Assembly: GCA_032207245.1 (NCBI GenBank)
Contig: CM063506.1
Span: forward strand, 23,042,838 to 23,106,837
DNA: 64,000 bases
Source of the DNA: Pardosa pseudoannulata
Taxonomy: Eukaryota; Arthropoda; Arachnida; Araneae; Lycosidae
Direction of reading: 5' to 3'
Within the stretch, counting starts at the first letter, position 1. Each line of letters opens with the position of its first letter. The notes under the pieces are model-generated. The model made no database searches. It worked only from the letters and a program-made list of their open reading frames with translations, and was not told where the DNA came from. Shown piece by piece: positions 11,321 through 22,600 of the stretch. A program made the translations under genes and the position numbers.

Positions 11321-14300
11321 ATATGATGTCGTGTCAATTCCATTTAACATCAGTTCATTTCTATGTAACTACAAAACTTACGTCTAATATTTTGTAATCA
11401 ATAGCAAGATAATAAGATAATTAGTAAACTAATTATAGATTAATAAGTTTTACTAATTAAAGTACTCTTGAACAAATATTACATTAATATATAGCATTTC
11501 GTATCTATAAATACGAAAGATACTGTCTGGAATAAAATAGATCTAAAAGAACAAGAATATATTCATTTCATCATTTTAAATGAAGTATTAGCTTTAAAAA
11601 ACTTTTATATTCAATCGGAAATAATATACACAGGAACAGCATTTATTGATACGACGATAGAGAAATAAATAGAAATGAGTATATCGAAAACTTGGATGCA
11701 CTCTCCTTCCGTAGTTCTTATAATGTACTTATTTTACGTTCCTTCTTGATATTTTTATATAAAAGTCGAACAAGGTGTACGAGCTAGAAAATGTTCTTGA
11801 TAGTGGATTTTATGGGTATAAATTTCTGCGGGGTATAATTTTTGGCCTGTATAAATATCAGTTTAAAAAATAAGTATTACGTTATATTAAAAAAATAGAT
11901 AAGGGGGAAATACTTTAACACGCGAATTAAGGTGGTTCTCGATATTACTGGAATTATGGCTTGGGAGCTGTGTGGAATCCTGTGATATATCAAACAGCAT
12001 TTAGTGTTTTAGAGTATTAACCCAGGAATACTTAAGCATTGATCGAGTCACTGCTCTTTGTTCTTACATGACACTAACCCAACACCGTTTAAATGTAAAA
12101 TGGGTTAGATGAAATGTTTTGTCTGTTATTTAGTACATTACAGATAATTTTTACATTTTCTTAAATATTTTATTGCCTTTTACGTATAGGATGTTTGGAG
12201 CGAGTGGATACGTCTGGAAATTTCTCCCCCCCCCCCAATTTCCGATTTCCTAGGAATTCTGTATACTTTAAGTTAATAGTGACCATTATATAAAATATGT
12301 TAAAAATTTCACTGGAAAATAACTTAAAACTAAATTTAAATTTTTATTTCGAGTAATAGATATTGACGGAAAATTGACCAATATCCTATTCTATATCTCA
12401 ATTACAACCTTTTCTGGCATTTGACGAAATTCCCATTCTCTCCTTTAATTTCTAGTGACATGTTACCGAGCGTCAAATTACCAAGTTAAATTCTATATAA
12501 GTCATCATTAATTACATAACTTTCATATAACTAATGTCACGTGCAAGGAAAGCGTCACCTCGAGACCAAATAACTACATCAAATTGGCTAACACCTCTGT
12601 CCCACCTGTCTATTTTTCTCCCATTGTGAGTGGTCTCTCAAAGCAGACCCATTAAGATCATCGTGCAAATGAGACCTGTCTGAAAAGCCGTTCTAAAGAT
12701 TTGTATTTCTTAGTATATCAACTCGTCCGGAACTAAGCAAGCCATCAAATATATATGATTAAACAAGAGTGAAAAGTTATTACCACAACAATTAAATTGT
12801 TGAAAACTATTCATGTTATTGTAATTTCTATCATATAAATCTCATTTTTTTTTCATTTGAGGTGAGTCTGGTAGAACGTTCAGACAGGCCTAATTCGACC
12901 TGTAAGTTGTAGTTTTACCATCCGTGGGTTAAACGATATTATTGCATTGAGCAATAATTTATATTGCTAACGTAATACAACATGCAGCATTTAATCAGTT
13001 TATCACCTGAATGATTTAAGAATGATGAAAGAAATTAATTCAGACTCCCAAACGAGGTGTGTGTCCTTCAAACGGTTAACTTGATATATAAACTCTCCTT
13101 GCACTTATGAGATTATCATATTTCAGGCTATCATGTACATATATATACCAAGAGACATGATTCGAGTTGAAATCTTAGCCAACAATTAAAGAGAAATTTA
13201 TGATTTTAAGGCCATCTTAATTTCACAATGATTGATGTATATCAGATTATGCATTTAACAAAAAATAGACTTTTTGTTTTATTTGGATCTAATTGATTCA
13301 CATTTTTAATAAGTTATTAAATGAAAGAGCGAAATGAACTCATTTTAAGAAAAATTAGGACAAAATGAGTATAAAAACTGATAAATCAACTACTAACATA
13401 GATATTGTCTTCCCATATAATCGTTTGATGATAATTCTTTAAAGGAATATTTACAATATAATTATTAGAGGTTCTGGACTTAAAATAATGTTTATTTTCT
13501 ATATGAATATTTCTAAAGTATTTGCTGAAAGATATGTTAAAATGTATTTTTTTAAATTCCCGAAAATTCTTATGTGAATAATTTGTTATTCAATGTGAGT
13601 GCATAGTGTGTAAAATCGTATAAAAAATTATGATATAATTGATAAATTATTCTTTCAGAATATCTTACGCAAATGATTTGTCCCTTAGTAAGTGATATAA
13701 AGAAATTAATTTTAATAATTTATAGTCATCTGACGTCAGTTCGATCTACTGTCTACTGTGTTACAGCTCAACCATTTATAACATAATTTTAGGTTCCTAA
13801 TAATCCTTATGCCTAACTATAGTTAAATGAGTATAACGTTTTTCTTCAATGCCGGAGTTCGTGGGCTTAAATCCTGTTGATGCCATGGATATTCTTTACA
13901 TATACATGCAAAATATCAAAGTTATTTAACTTTAATATTTCCTTAAAAACCTCCTCTCTCCCATTCTAATTCCTTAAAATCTTTTTCCCAGCCTCTAAAT
14001 GTCTTAATCAAAGGAGCGTTCTCGACTTAAAATTCTTTCGATCCATTTCCCAAAACTTTCTATCCTATATATGTAAATTTTCTGTCTATTCAACACGTTT
14101 CCCAGCTGTCGCCGGCAAATGACTCCGCGTTTTTCCTGATCTTACACTTAAATTCGCTGAATAAGTGGAAAAATTATTTTTGTCTTCGCTCTTGGGTGAA
14201 CCTCTGTTCTAGCAGCGGGATTTTTTGTGTCTTTCTCTTGTCTGTCGTTGACTAGTAAAGATGTCCGTTTTAGCAGCTTTGAAATAAAGTTTTAATTACA

Positions 14301-14490
14301 CTTGTGCCGTTCTCTTCAATGTGGCCTAACTGCATTTTTATTACTGTTAGCCGATTAGTTTTCTCCTTGTACAGCAGTTTTATAATTATTGGATTACATA
14401 CATATATAAAACGAGGAGGCATTTGCCTGTAAAGTATTCGCCCATATAATGATGTGGATCTTGTTAACCATTTTTATTATAAAGCACCAT
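11321..14490. other. AT-rich intergenic region
   Basis: Holds one degraded SINE head (13811-13900) and a run of C near 12225. Nothing else is recognisable. Confidence 0.65.
13811..13900 (+). mobile_element. tRNA-derived SINE head fragment
   Basis: GCCGGAGTTCGTGGGCTTAA followed by ATCCTGTTGATGCCATGGAT matches the B-box segment and the TGGCATGGAT junction of the family. The 3' body is missing. Confidence 0.55.
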
Positions 14491-14807
14491 CCCAGATAGC
14501 AAATTTAGTTTGCAGCAAACTTTCAGCAGTCTTCCTTTGCAAACCTGCATACTTACAGCAAGTTTAGCATAATAAGTCTGCAAGTTTTAAATAAGACTGC
14601 AGCAAGTCTAAGAATTTTCCCTTGCTTCAACTTTGTCATGAGAAGGTTGCCATAGTTTTGCAGCAAAATAAGAATTGCAAAGGAGTGTCGCTTTGTGTTT
14701 AGTCTAACTTGCAAGAGTTTTGCTGCAAGATTGTCGCTTCAAATTTGTTATGACAAGATATCATCCAGAAAAAATCAAACTTGCTGCAAGTATGCATGCT
14801 ACCTGGG
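14491..14807. mobile_element. MITE-like element with ~32-bp inverted repeats rich in TGCAGCAA
   Basis: The left end CCCAGATAGCA...TTGCAGCAAACTT pairs with the right end, read inward, CCCAGGTAGCA...TTGCAGCAAGTTT. The interior holds many further TTGCAGCAA/TTGCTGCAA motifs in both orientations. It is flanked on both sides by AT, and 317 bp long with no coding capacity. The superfamily is not recognised. Confidence 0.65.
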
Positions 14808-15004
14808 ATATAACCGTCTAACATCACAAATAAAGAAAGGAGGTCCTTGTAATTTTAGAAGTATGGATCAAGCAGAAGACCACCCCTAGACGTATCTGCT
14901 ACCACCACAGGTATAATATGGAAACTTGGAAGACATTGCGATGACAAACCTATTTTATGTCCCCCAGCTGTCGTTTATGAACACTTCAAAACTTTAGCAT
15001 GTTC

Positions 15005-15068
15005 AAGCCTTGAACCCGCAACCATCCTGTTATGAGAACGCTGACTTTGAAGACTGAGCTACCGTGGC
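15005..15068 (-). mobile_element. Second tRNA-like head (different SINE family)
   Basis: The - strand reads CCACGGTAGCTCAGTCTTCA, AAGTCAGCGTTCTCATAACA and GGATGGTTGCGGGTTCAAGG, i.e. an A box (TAGCTCAGT) and B box (GGTTCAAGG) in tRNA order. The intervening length fits a tRNA-like head, but there is no full cloverleaf and no CCA, so it is a derived repeat rather than a working tRNA. Confidence 0.5.
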
Positions 15069-15127
15069 TTATGTATTTCCGCAGCCCACTGGAATTGGTT
15101 TTAAGTAATTGTTCAAAATCTCAGTAA

Positions 15128-15996
15128 CACATTGTGTGCGGGTACATTTCGCAGCGGAATTCTACCTGGAACAGGCGTTTTGCTCTTAAATTTAGTTATT
15201 CAGTTAAATCTCAATAGATCGAAAATTATTTAATTTTTTAACCAACTTTTCGTATCTTATACTGTAATATATAAACAAATATATAAATAGAAATATATAA
15301 ATAACAACCATAAGATTATGGCAAACAAAAAATATATTTTTTATTTCATAAATTTATAATAGTATCTTAAATATAAAAAATCAAATAGAAATAGTAGTAG
15401 TATATAGTTTTAATTTTTCGATTTATGTTATATATAAACATTTTTATATTATAAAAAATGAAAAGAGCAGTCTTAAAACTAATAATGTTTTACAGTGTGG
15501 TAACATTCACAGCATTTTCCTCTATGAAGAGGTACACGGCAAAACTTGCCTATGTAAGATGTTTCACTCCGCCCTTTTTTCACAGCACACACACGACATT
15601 GTCTTTTCGGTTTTTTCTTCTTCCCAGTAGTAACAATTTTCTCTAAAATATGTTTCCACATATTCAAGGATAATCTTCCAGGTGCCCTAGATGTGGGCGG
15701 CCCTGGATCTGGAATGTTAGTTTCAGGTAATTGATCAGTTACCTATTCCAATAAGACATCATATAAAGCATTTTTATACTTAATTTTTTTCGTCTTTGTG
15801 AAATTGTATGCGACGTCTAAATTTTCCAGAATCTATGTAGTAGACAAAGAACATTCGGCTTCGTTTTCCTTTATATACCGTTATTTTTGTACCCACAAAC
15901 AAAGAATGTTGTTACACTAACCCGTACTAGTTCGTGACCCGCGCTCAAGTATAAATCGTCAGAAAAAGTACTAGTACGAGTCTCGCATACAATGTG
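15128..15996 (-). mobile_element. Internally deleted piggyBac element with TTAA target site
   Basis: The left end begins CACATTGTGTGCGGGTAC. The right end, read inward, begins CACATTGTATGCGAGACTC, giving a clear inverted terminal repeat. TTAA follows the right end (15997-16000) and a one-base-changed GTAA precedes the left end (15124-15127), matching piggyBac insertion specificity. A C-terminal piggyBac transposase fragment lies inside in - orientation. At 869 bp it is a non-autonomous relic. Joining the flanks across the TTAA restores a SINE body, so it inserted into a SINE. Confidence 0.85.
15479..15835 (-). pseudogene. piggyBac transposase C-terminal fragment with Cys-rich domain
   Basis: The - strand frame reads ILENLDVAYNFTKTKKIKYK, then NALYDVLLE, a TAG stop, VTDQLPETNIPDPGPPTSRA, PGRLSLNMWKHILEKIV, KKPKRQCRVCAVKKGRSETS and RVPLHRGKCCECYHTVKHY. 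The RxCRVC...C...CC.C.YHT pattern is the zinc-ribbon/PHD-like C-terminus of piggyBac transposases. The catalytic DDD region is gone and one internal stop is present. This end of the protein lies toward the left terminus. Confidence 0.85.
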
Positions 15997-16044
15997 TTAA
16001 TCCTCGTGTAGCAAAACAGTAGACAGTAGCACTCTAAACGAACC

Positions 16045-16118
16045 AATCTGAGCAGTAGGTTCCGGTCTCATTAACTCTGGTGCAGCAAAAAATTAGACCA
16101 CAGATCTCAAAAGCTAAA
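16045..16118 (+). mobile_element. SINE 3' body fragment
   Basis: Contains GAGCAGTAGGTTCCGGTCTC, ATTAACTCTGGTGCAGC and AAAAGCTAAAAC, matching the 3' half of the window's tRNA-derived SINE family. It directly follows the split copy, so two tails lie in tandem. Confidence 0.6.
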
Positions 16119-16479
16119 ACTTATTATTTTTTAGAAAACTAAAAATAGAAGTATAAACTAATATGTATGGAAATTGGTTAATAAAGAAGACTGAGCAACT
16201 GTCTCTTTTTTGAGTCCTAAACATACAATTCCAAAATTCTAAGACTAAATGTTTTTAAGTTTATATTCATTATATAGAATGCAATGTTAACATCCATTAT
16301 ATAGAATTCATACTGAAAAGAAGGTTACCATAAGATGTTACAACAATCCTAAATATAAAATATCAATATTCTACGTGTAATCATTTTAAAGCTCTGTGAA
16401 ATAGTATATACAACCGCTACGACAAAATGCGTTTAGGAATAGTCAAAATGAATATTAAATATTCAAAATTAAACTTTTC

Positions 16480-16658
16480 TTGGTTTGATTTGGATCGTTA
16501 CGGTCTACTATTTTGCTACATGAGGTTTGCTAATGAGACCGAGACCTACTGCTTAAAGCCGATTCCGAACGGTTACGAACATCCATGCCAGCAAAGGGAA
16601 TCGAAACCATAGACTCCATAACCGAAGAGAAAAGCCCTACCATTCGGCCATTGTCTGG
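16480..16658 (-). mobile_element. tRNA-derived SINE, near full length
   Basis: Read on the - strand, a tRNA-like head (ATGGCCGAATGGTAGGGC, B-box-like GGTTTCGATTCCC) is followed by GGCATGGATGTTCGTAACCG, TTCGGAATCGGCTTTAAGCA, GTAGGTCTCGGTCTCATTAG and a tail ending in CAAATCAAACCA. This is one of the most complete family members. Confidence 0.78.
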
Positions 16659-17244
16659 CAAAAAGTTTTCTTGCAGTTATGTACAGAAATAACACTTGAA
16701 CTAAACAAAATAATTTCGGCATAATCAAAATGAGTATTGCAGTTATTGAAATATTTCTAGATTAGAATACCTCCTACTACGCACAATGAAGTAAAAAAAA
16801 TTGGCTAACAGATTTATTTGCTACCATATGTAAACACAATACTTTACACATTTTGTAAGTCCTGAAATAAGGGCATTAGCCAATTCAAAAAAGCTTCAAA
16901 CATTCTTTCTTCTGTGAGATTCGACCCATAGACTTTATCATTAAAATCAACGCAAAATTTCTTCACCAATCATTCCTAAACGCGTTAAAATACAATATAC
17001 CTGTCTCAATAACTTTGTACGTGTATAGTAGTTGCTAACATTAAAAGTTTGATTCTCTCCTCCGTTTTATGCTTTGAGTTAATGAAATAGTTTATTGAAT
17101 TGTTTCTATGTATATGAAATTATTACATATATGTTTAAACTATTATAAACTATTATATATATGTATATGTTTCTATGTATATTAAAAAAGATGAAAATAT
17201 GATAAAATACTATAGAAATTTCTATAAAATCTTCAAAAAGATTC

Positions 17245-17420
17245 ATTTGGTTTGGAGCGCTACTGTCTGCTTTTTGCAACACGAGGGCTAATGAGACTGG
17301 TACCTACTGCTTAAAGCCGATTCCGAACGGCTACGAACATCCATGCCACTGGGGGATTCGAACCCACGAACTCCGGTTCCGAAGGCCAGCACCCTAATCA
17401 TTCGGCCATCATTCGGGGCT
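17245..17420 (-). mobile_element. tRNA-derived SINE, best-preserved copy
   Basis: On the - strand the A-box region reads TGGCCGAATGATTAGGG and the B box GGGTTCGAATCCC. These are followed by AGTGGCATGGATGTTCGTAG, CCGTTCGGAATCGGCTTTAA, GCAGTAGGTACCAGTCTCAT, TAGCCCTCGTGTTGC and a tail GCGCTCCAAACCAAATG. Length is about 176 bp. The intact polymerase III promoter boxes support a tRNA-derived origin. Confidence 0.85.
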
Positions 17421-19396
17421 TCAAATAGAGAAAATAACTCTAAATATCAATCTTTCCAGAAAAATCGAGTAAATTCGTTACTTTTTTACGATAACAAAAT
17501 ATAATTTCATTAATATTAATAGATACTAGGAAATTTTTTATACAATGCTGAATTATTGATACTTTGCTTAGGGAAGCAAGAAACGTTGACTTTCAATTTT
17601 TAAATTTTCAATCTTTAACGATATTTTTGTAATGATGAAAATATATACTGTTGTTACATGAATCATATAAAGCACAAAATACTGTTGAAAAGGGATTTTG
17701 ATCACAATGCTATTTGTTAAAAACTGAGTCGTCCAACAATATTCCTCAAAAATGTTCTTTGTGTACAGCATACAACCAAATGCATTTACTTTATCATTAT
17801 ATCCCTATAATTTACGTAGAAACAAAACTGGGTATCGTATTCTCCCTTACGTTAAATATTGTTTATACAAGACAATTATTTAAAATTATACATTGTTTTA
17901 GCAAATCCTTTCATCGTTTCACGGCATTAAATACTTTAACTAGAGAAAATACTTCGCAATTTTCAATAGCATTCCTAGTTTGATAATAAAAACCTTAATA
18001 GAAAATTCTCAAATTTTTAAATAAAAATACATAAAAGTAATGAATTTGAAACATTTCAAAATAACTAATTCAATACAAAAATCATCAAATTTGAAAATAA
18101 TTATTTTAAAGGTTTAAAATAAATGTGTATACCAAAAGACAGGTTTCAGTGCAGTAAAATCGTGTTATTCGAAAAATATCTTAGGATAGTGAAGCGTAAA
18201 CCTAACTTTATTTTTTCAGAAAAAAAAAAATTGTTTTTGGTCAAGGTACCTTGTTCCCCTTAAGCCCAACATATATTATCAAAAAGGTTCTTTGGAGTTT
18301 TGGATTAATTACAACCCATTTTAATAGCTAGTGTTCAGTTGTTAAAATTGCTGAACTTACAATTCACGAAAACATGATTTAAAATTTTGAAATAATTGTT
18401 GTCTAACCTACAACATCCGTGATGCGATCTCATAGGTTTTTTCCCTAAGCATTTCCAGCCCTCTGAATTATATTTGATTCTTGACTTTATCTTTCTGAAG
18501 CATGCTGTTAAAATCATTTACGAACTTGTAAACGAATTAAAAATTAACTGAAATGAACATCTTGTAAATAATTTAATCTCGTAAAATACTCCACAGTAGT
18601 TAAAAATGAATCGTTTGACAATACTTGCAACATACTGTTGTGTGTTACTGAAATTAATAAAATGATATATAACTGACAAAGTGTGTTATAAAAAAAAACT
18701 CAGAATGAAGGATTATAGAGCTTCTCAAAATAAAATTATTCTGTAAAATTACCAATTTCTTCTAGAGTTTAAACCAATTTTTCCAGAGATAAAAATATCC
18801 TACAAACTTAAAGATAAACATATATTTAGGCAAGTACATAGACTGAAAGCGTGGTAAATATCTTCTATTCTAAAGCTATTTGTTACACTTTCAGTCTGTT
18901 AAAATGCTTTACTTTCCATTAAAATGTTTACATGCAATACCAAATACATCTCTTATCACGGCGTTTTTCTTTTTAATAACTGTCATCTTATAGCGTTTAA
19001 ATGACTTGTCACTAATGACGATAGGTTGTAATTTTCACAGCTGTTTAAATGTTGTATATATTTTACTCTGTGCAGTCCTTTATAACTTAAATTTAATTTA
19101 CCCATCAGTAAATATTCGGCAAAAATGACTCTGGCATTAATGGGTTAAAAATCTGGCTTTATAACAAAACTTTAAGAAAGTTCCATCTGTTAAAGAAGAT
19201 TCAAAATTCGTTTAGCTGTTCTTAATAAACAATCCACTTAGAAACATAAAAAGTTACCTTGAAATCTGTAAATATATTAGCTTGATTTGTATGCAGTGTT
19301 GTTAAAATTTTCTTTCGAGAAAGTAGTTGGCGAGAAATATTTGGCGACTGAATTTGCATCCCCAGCTGGCAACCATTGTGCGGCGCTGCTGCCGTT
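17421..19396. other. Upstream flank of the ELOVL gene
   Basis: AT-rich and without recognisable coding sequence. It contains the hairpin at 18840-18897. Distal promoter elements could lie here but none is identified. Confidence 0.65.
18840..18897 (+). ncRNA. Candidate RNA hairpin (21-bp stem, 16-nt loop)
   Basis: The arm 18840-18860 (AGACTGAAAGCGTGG...) can pair with 18877-18897 (...TTACACTTTCAGTCT) over 21 positions. There is one mismatch; three non-Watson-Crick pairs are G-U type only when the + strand is transcribed, and would be C-A mismatches on the - strand. Size and shape fit a pre-miRNA-like hairpin, about 560 bp upstream of the putative ELOVL promoter. No known microRNA is recognised, and a small inverted-repeat relic is the alternative. 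Confidence 0.35.
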
Positions 19397-19463
19397 TGAC
19401 GTCATCCACGCAAGAGTGCCCTGTATTTAAACCTTAAGATCCGCTGGTGGATTCGTGGCAGTT
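19397..19463 (+). promoter_or_regulatory. Candidate core promoter of the ELOVL gene
   Basis: A palindromic cAMP-response element TGACGTCA lies at 19397-19404. A TATA-like TATTTAAA is at 19424-19431 and an initiator-like GCAGTT (arthropod consensus TCAGTT) at 19458-19463. The segment is locally GC-richer than its surroundings. A start near 19460 would give a 5' UTR of about 115 nt before the ATG at 19576. The TATA to initiator spacing is a few bases longer than ideal, so the exact start is uncertain. Confidence 0.5.
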
Positions 19464-19575
19464 GCACTGAGGATACACTTGCTGTTAGGGCTTACCCCTC
19501 ATTTTCCCCCGGAGTTTGTTTTATCTATCATTTTTTTTTAATTTATCACGTTGTTTATCGCTTATTTGAAACACC

Positions 19576-19630
19576 ATGGCTGTTGTGTCGGAGGTAGTAG
19601 ATTGGTATAATACTCTAATGGCTTCAGGAG
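19576..19630 (+). CDS. ELOVL: ELOVL coding exon 1 (residues 1-18 plus first base of codon 19)
   Basis: This exon starts at ATG in a strong context (cacc before ATG, G after) and encodes [18 protein letters not shown]. It ends in phase 1 at a consensus donor (GTAAGC at 19631). The sequence resembles the short cytosolic or lumenal N-terminus of ELOVL proteins. The start is the first ATG downstream of the promoter-like region. Confidence 0.9.
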
Positions 19631-22600
19631 GTAAGCTATATTAAAATTTTATGTACTTTTTTAGAAAATTAATAATTAAACTTAATTATACATGCATGAA
19701 GTGTTAGTTTTATCATAAAGTTTTTTGTATTTGTGCTTCTAATTTTTGGGTACCTGGAAACCATTATAGAGTTTATATATGGTAGTTAAATTATATAAAT
19801 GTAAAACTTTATTTTTTTCCGGTTATTCATTTCAGTTTCTCTGATTTTCAACTTTAAGAGTTATGAATTTTTTTGTTCTAATACAAGTGTTGAAAATCTT
19901 AGTCTGTATATTAGGTACTAGATATACTGTAATTTTCAATGTCACACATTTTACAATGTGTACTAAATCTTTGAAAATACCATATCCCTTGCATAATCAT
20001 TTGTAATTTGGGATAGGGTTTTTTTCTGGTACTTAAACTCTTATTTTATTCTATAAAAATTTTGTCTAAATATTTCAGCTCCCCCAAACATCTTGAATTT
20101 TGTCTGGTTGACTGTCTAGTTTGTCTTCTTAATATACTGTATCGTATTTAATTAAGTCAATTGTAAATGCGTGTAAATTATAAGCTTATAAAATGCGGTC
20201 TCATATTGTGTAAGTAAAAAACTAATATTAGTCTTTAATTTTCTTTGCACTAGAATGCAATTACTAATATTATTGAATATTCAGTAACTGAAACTTAGTT
20301 TATTATAACCAACAGTTTAAGATTTTTTTTTGTTGTTGTTGTTAAAAATTGTTTTCCCTCTTTTTCTTAAAGTTACTGGAGATTGAATTTTAGAGGTAAC
20401 AAAGCATATTAACTCTTTGATCTTGCCAAGTTCTAAAACATCCCTTTTTTTAATTACTAAACAGAAGATTCATAATGAATTTAAATGTTTTGAGCGGTCA
20501 ATATATTCTTAAATCTTTTTAAACTTGCATACTTAGCTTTAGAGATGCCTTGTTTTCCCGAAGCAGTTTTCTTTTAGCATAAAATAAAAGGTATCGTATT
20601 AAGGTTTCTAGAAACGTAACTCTACATTGAACTTCAATATGTTAAGTTAATTTTATATTTAGTATATTTAAACACAATTATGACTAATTATGTTCTTTGT
20701 AACTGAAATCTGTCTCCGCTCTTAAATTTTGTCGTGGTATTAGTTTTCCCTGGAAGGTTGTCTCTTGAAAGAAAATCCTATAATCTCTTCCTTGATATTT
20801 TGTTACTTATCCTGCAAACCGTTTAATTTTCTATCCAATATAGCTTCCATTTAGTCCTTTTCAAAGTTCTGCAAACTATGTTAGCGAATAATCTTGCTCG
20901 CATTAGGTGGACTTCATTAGTCCAGGCGGTGTTGCTATGGGCAACGGTGTAAACAGTTCTGCTGCTGTTTGGCGCTAACGGCCAACTTGAGAGTACAAAA
21001 TCGTGAATGCTTCTCGTTTGCGGTTAAAATATTTTTTGGATATTTACTTTCAAGCGTTCTGATCATACGTGCCTCAAATGTTAAATGAAACGTAGCGCTG
21101 TGGCACAATTACGACACTGAATTACAGGCACTTTTATTACGATTATGTAATGTTTACGGTAGAATTACTCTTATTTTTAGTTTCTTAAATGAACTTCTAA
21201 AAGATTATTTTTATAAAAGGCTAAACTTGGAAAGTATTTTGCACTTACTAATACAACAATTTTAGATACTTGCAATACAGCCTCTCTGATCCTTGAATAA
21301 ATGTTAATCTCTCAATGTTTTGTTTTTAACATTAAGGCAAGAAATCTCGGAAAAATCGCTGTCCGAATCAGAGACTGAAACATAAAAGGATTTATGCAAT
21401 AAAAAGCTTGGCCTTAAAGTCGTACTTCATTGTTTATTGACTTTGAAATGTTGGTTTACTTTGAGTTGATTTAGACTTTGAGTAGATTACTTTTTTCCCC
21501 TCTACATGACACGTTTGACGTAATTTTGAAAGCAGATTCCAGACGTCTGCAAAAACAGTAGTGTATTTCGAAATGTGTATTCGAACTTCTAATATAATCA
21601 GAGTTGTATATTAATTCAAGCTTTGCTGAATAAAGTGTTAGAATATTCCTTTCGAAAATATAGAAAAATAATCCATGCAACATTTTCGGAAGAAAATCTT
21701 TAACAAATCAAAATATAAGTAATAGAAAGCTTCAATGTAATTGTTTTTAAATCTAAAGGTATTACTGACACTGCACTTAAACACAACCTTTTTTTCCTTT
21801 ATTTTTATACCTCAATATTTTGTTCCAAGTTGAAATCTCTTCAAAAGGTAAATGTCTATTTCGCAGCGAAAATTGTCTAGCTTGTGAATCTAAATTCGGT
21901 TATGATACCGCATTTAATTTTCTTTTTTTGCAACGTTTTTAAATTCAGGTTAAGTGTCGGTTTTCTCCAATTCTGCTGCTTATTTCCCTTAACTTAGTAA
22001 AATAACCTAATGTTCACACTAGCATATCGCAGCATCTGCGGTATTTTGTTCTATTTACCGTTACAATAAGACTTTTAGTTTTTTCACCCACAGGCTCGTT
22101 CTGCCTTGGTGGTCACAGCACGATGTTAAAGAGAAAAAAATGGGGGATCGACCTATTTATCATTTTCCTTTAAACAGTTTAACAGTTACAAAAGTGAAAT
22201 CTCCGTCACGAATTTAAAATTCGTAAAGATGAGGAATTTAATATCAATATAATTGAATTAAGTTTGTATTTAATAAAAAGAAATTAAGTTTAAGTACCCG
22301 GCTGAAATAATAGTATTCATTTAGAACTGGAAGGTAAACATAGGCACTAATTGATGTATGAAATCGTTATGTCGAAAGTTTGGTTTCAAGCGTTACGGTC
22401 TACTGTTTTTGCTACACGAGGGCAGATGAGACCGGGACCTACTGCTTCAAGAGGAGGATTATGTAGAACGTGGAGGAGTAAACTTTTTATATATAAGTAG
22501 TAATAGTGTTTGATTTTATAGGTGAATTCAGTTTTATATATAGTACACATTCGATTCAAATATAATGTATTTGCATTCAAGTTTCTCTTCGTCCAAACAG

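Larger units (their letters stand above)
15090..16042 (+). mobile_element. SINE copy split by the piggyBac insertion
   Basis: The left part (15090-15127) carries GGAATTGGTTTTAAG and TCTCA next to the TTAA. The right part (16001-16042) carries TCCTCGTGTAGCAAAACAG and the family's 3' tail up to CGAACC. Other family copies read TCTCATTA followed by CCTCGTGTAGC with no interruption, so the two parts are one SINE body interrupted at its TTAA. Confidence 0.65.
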
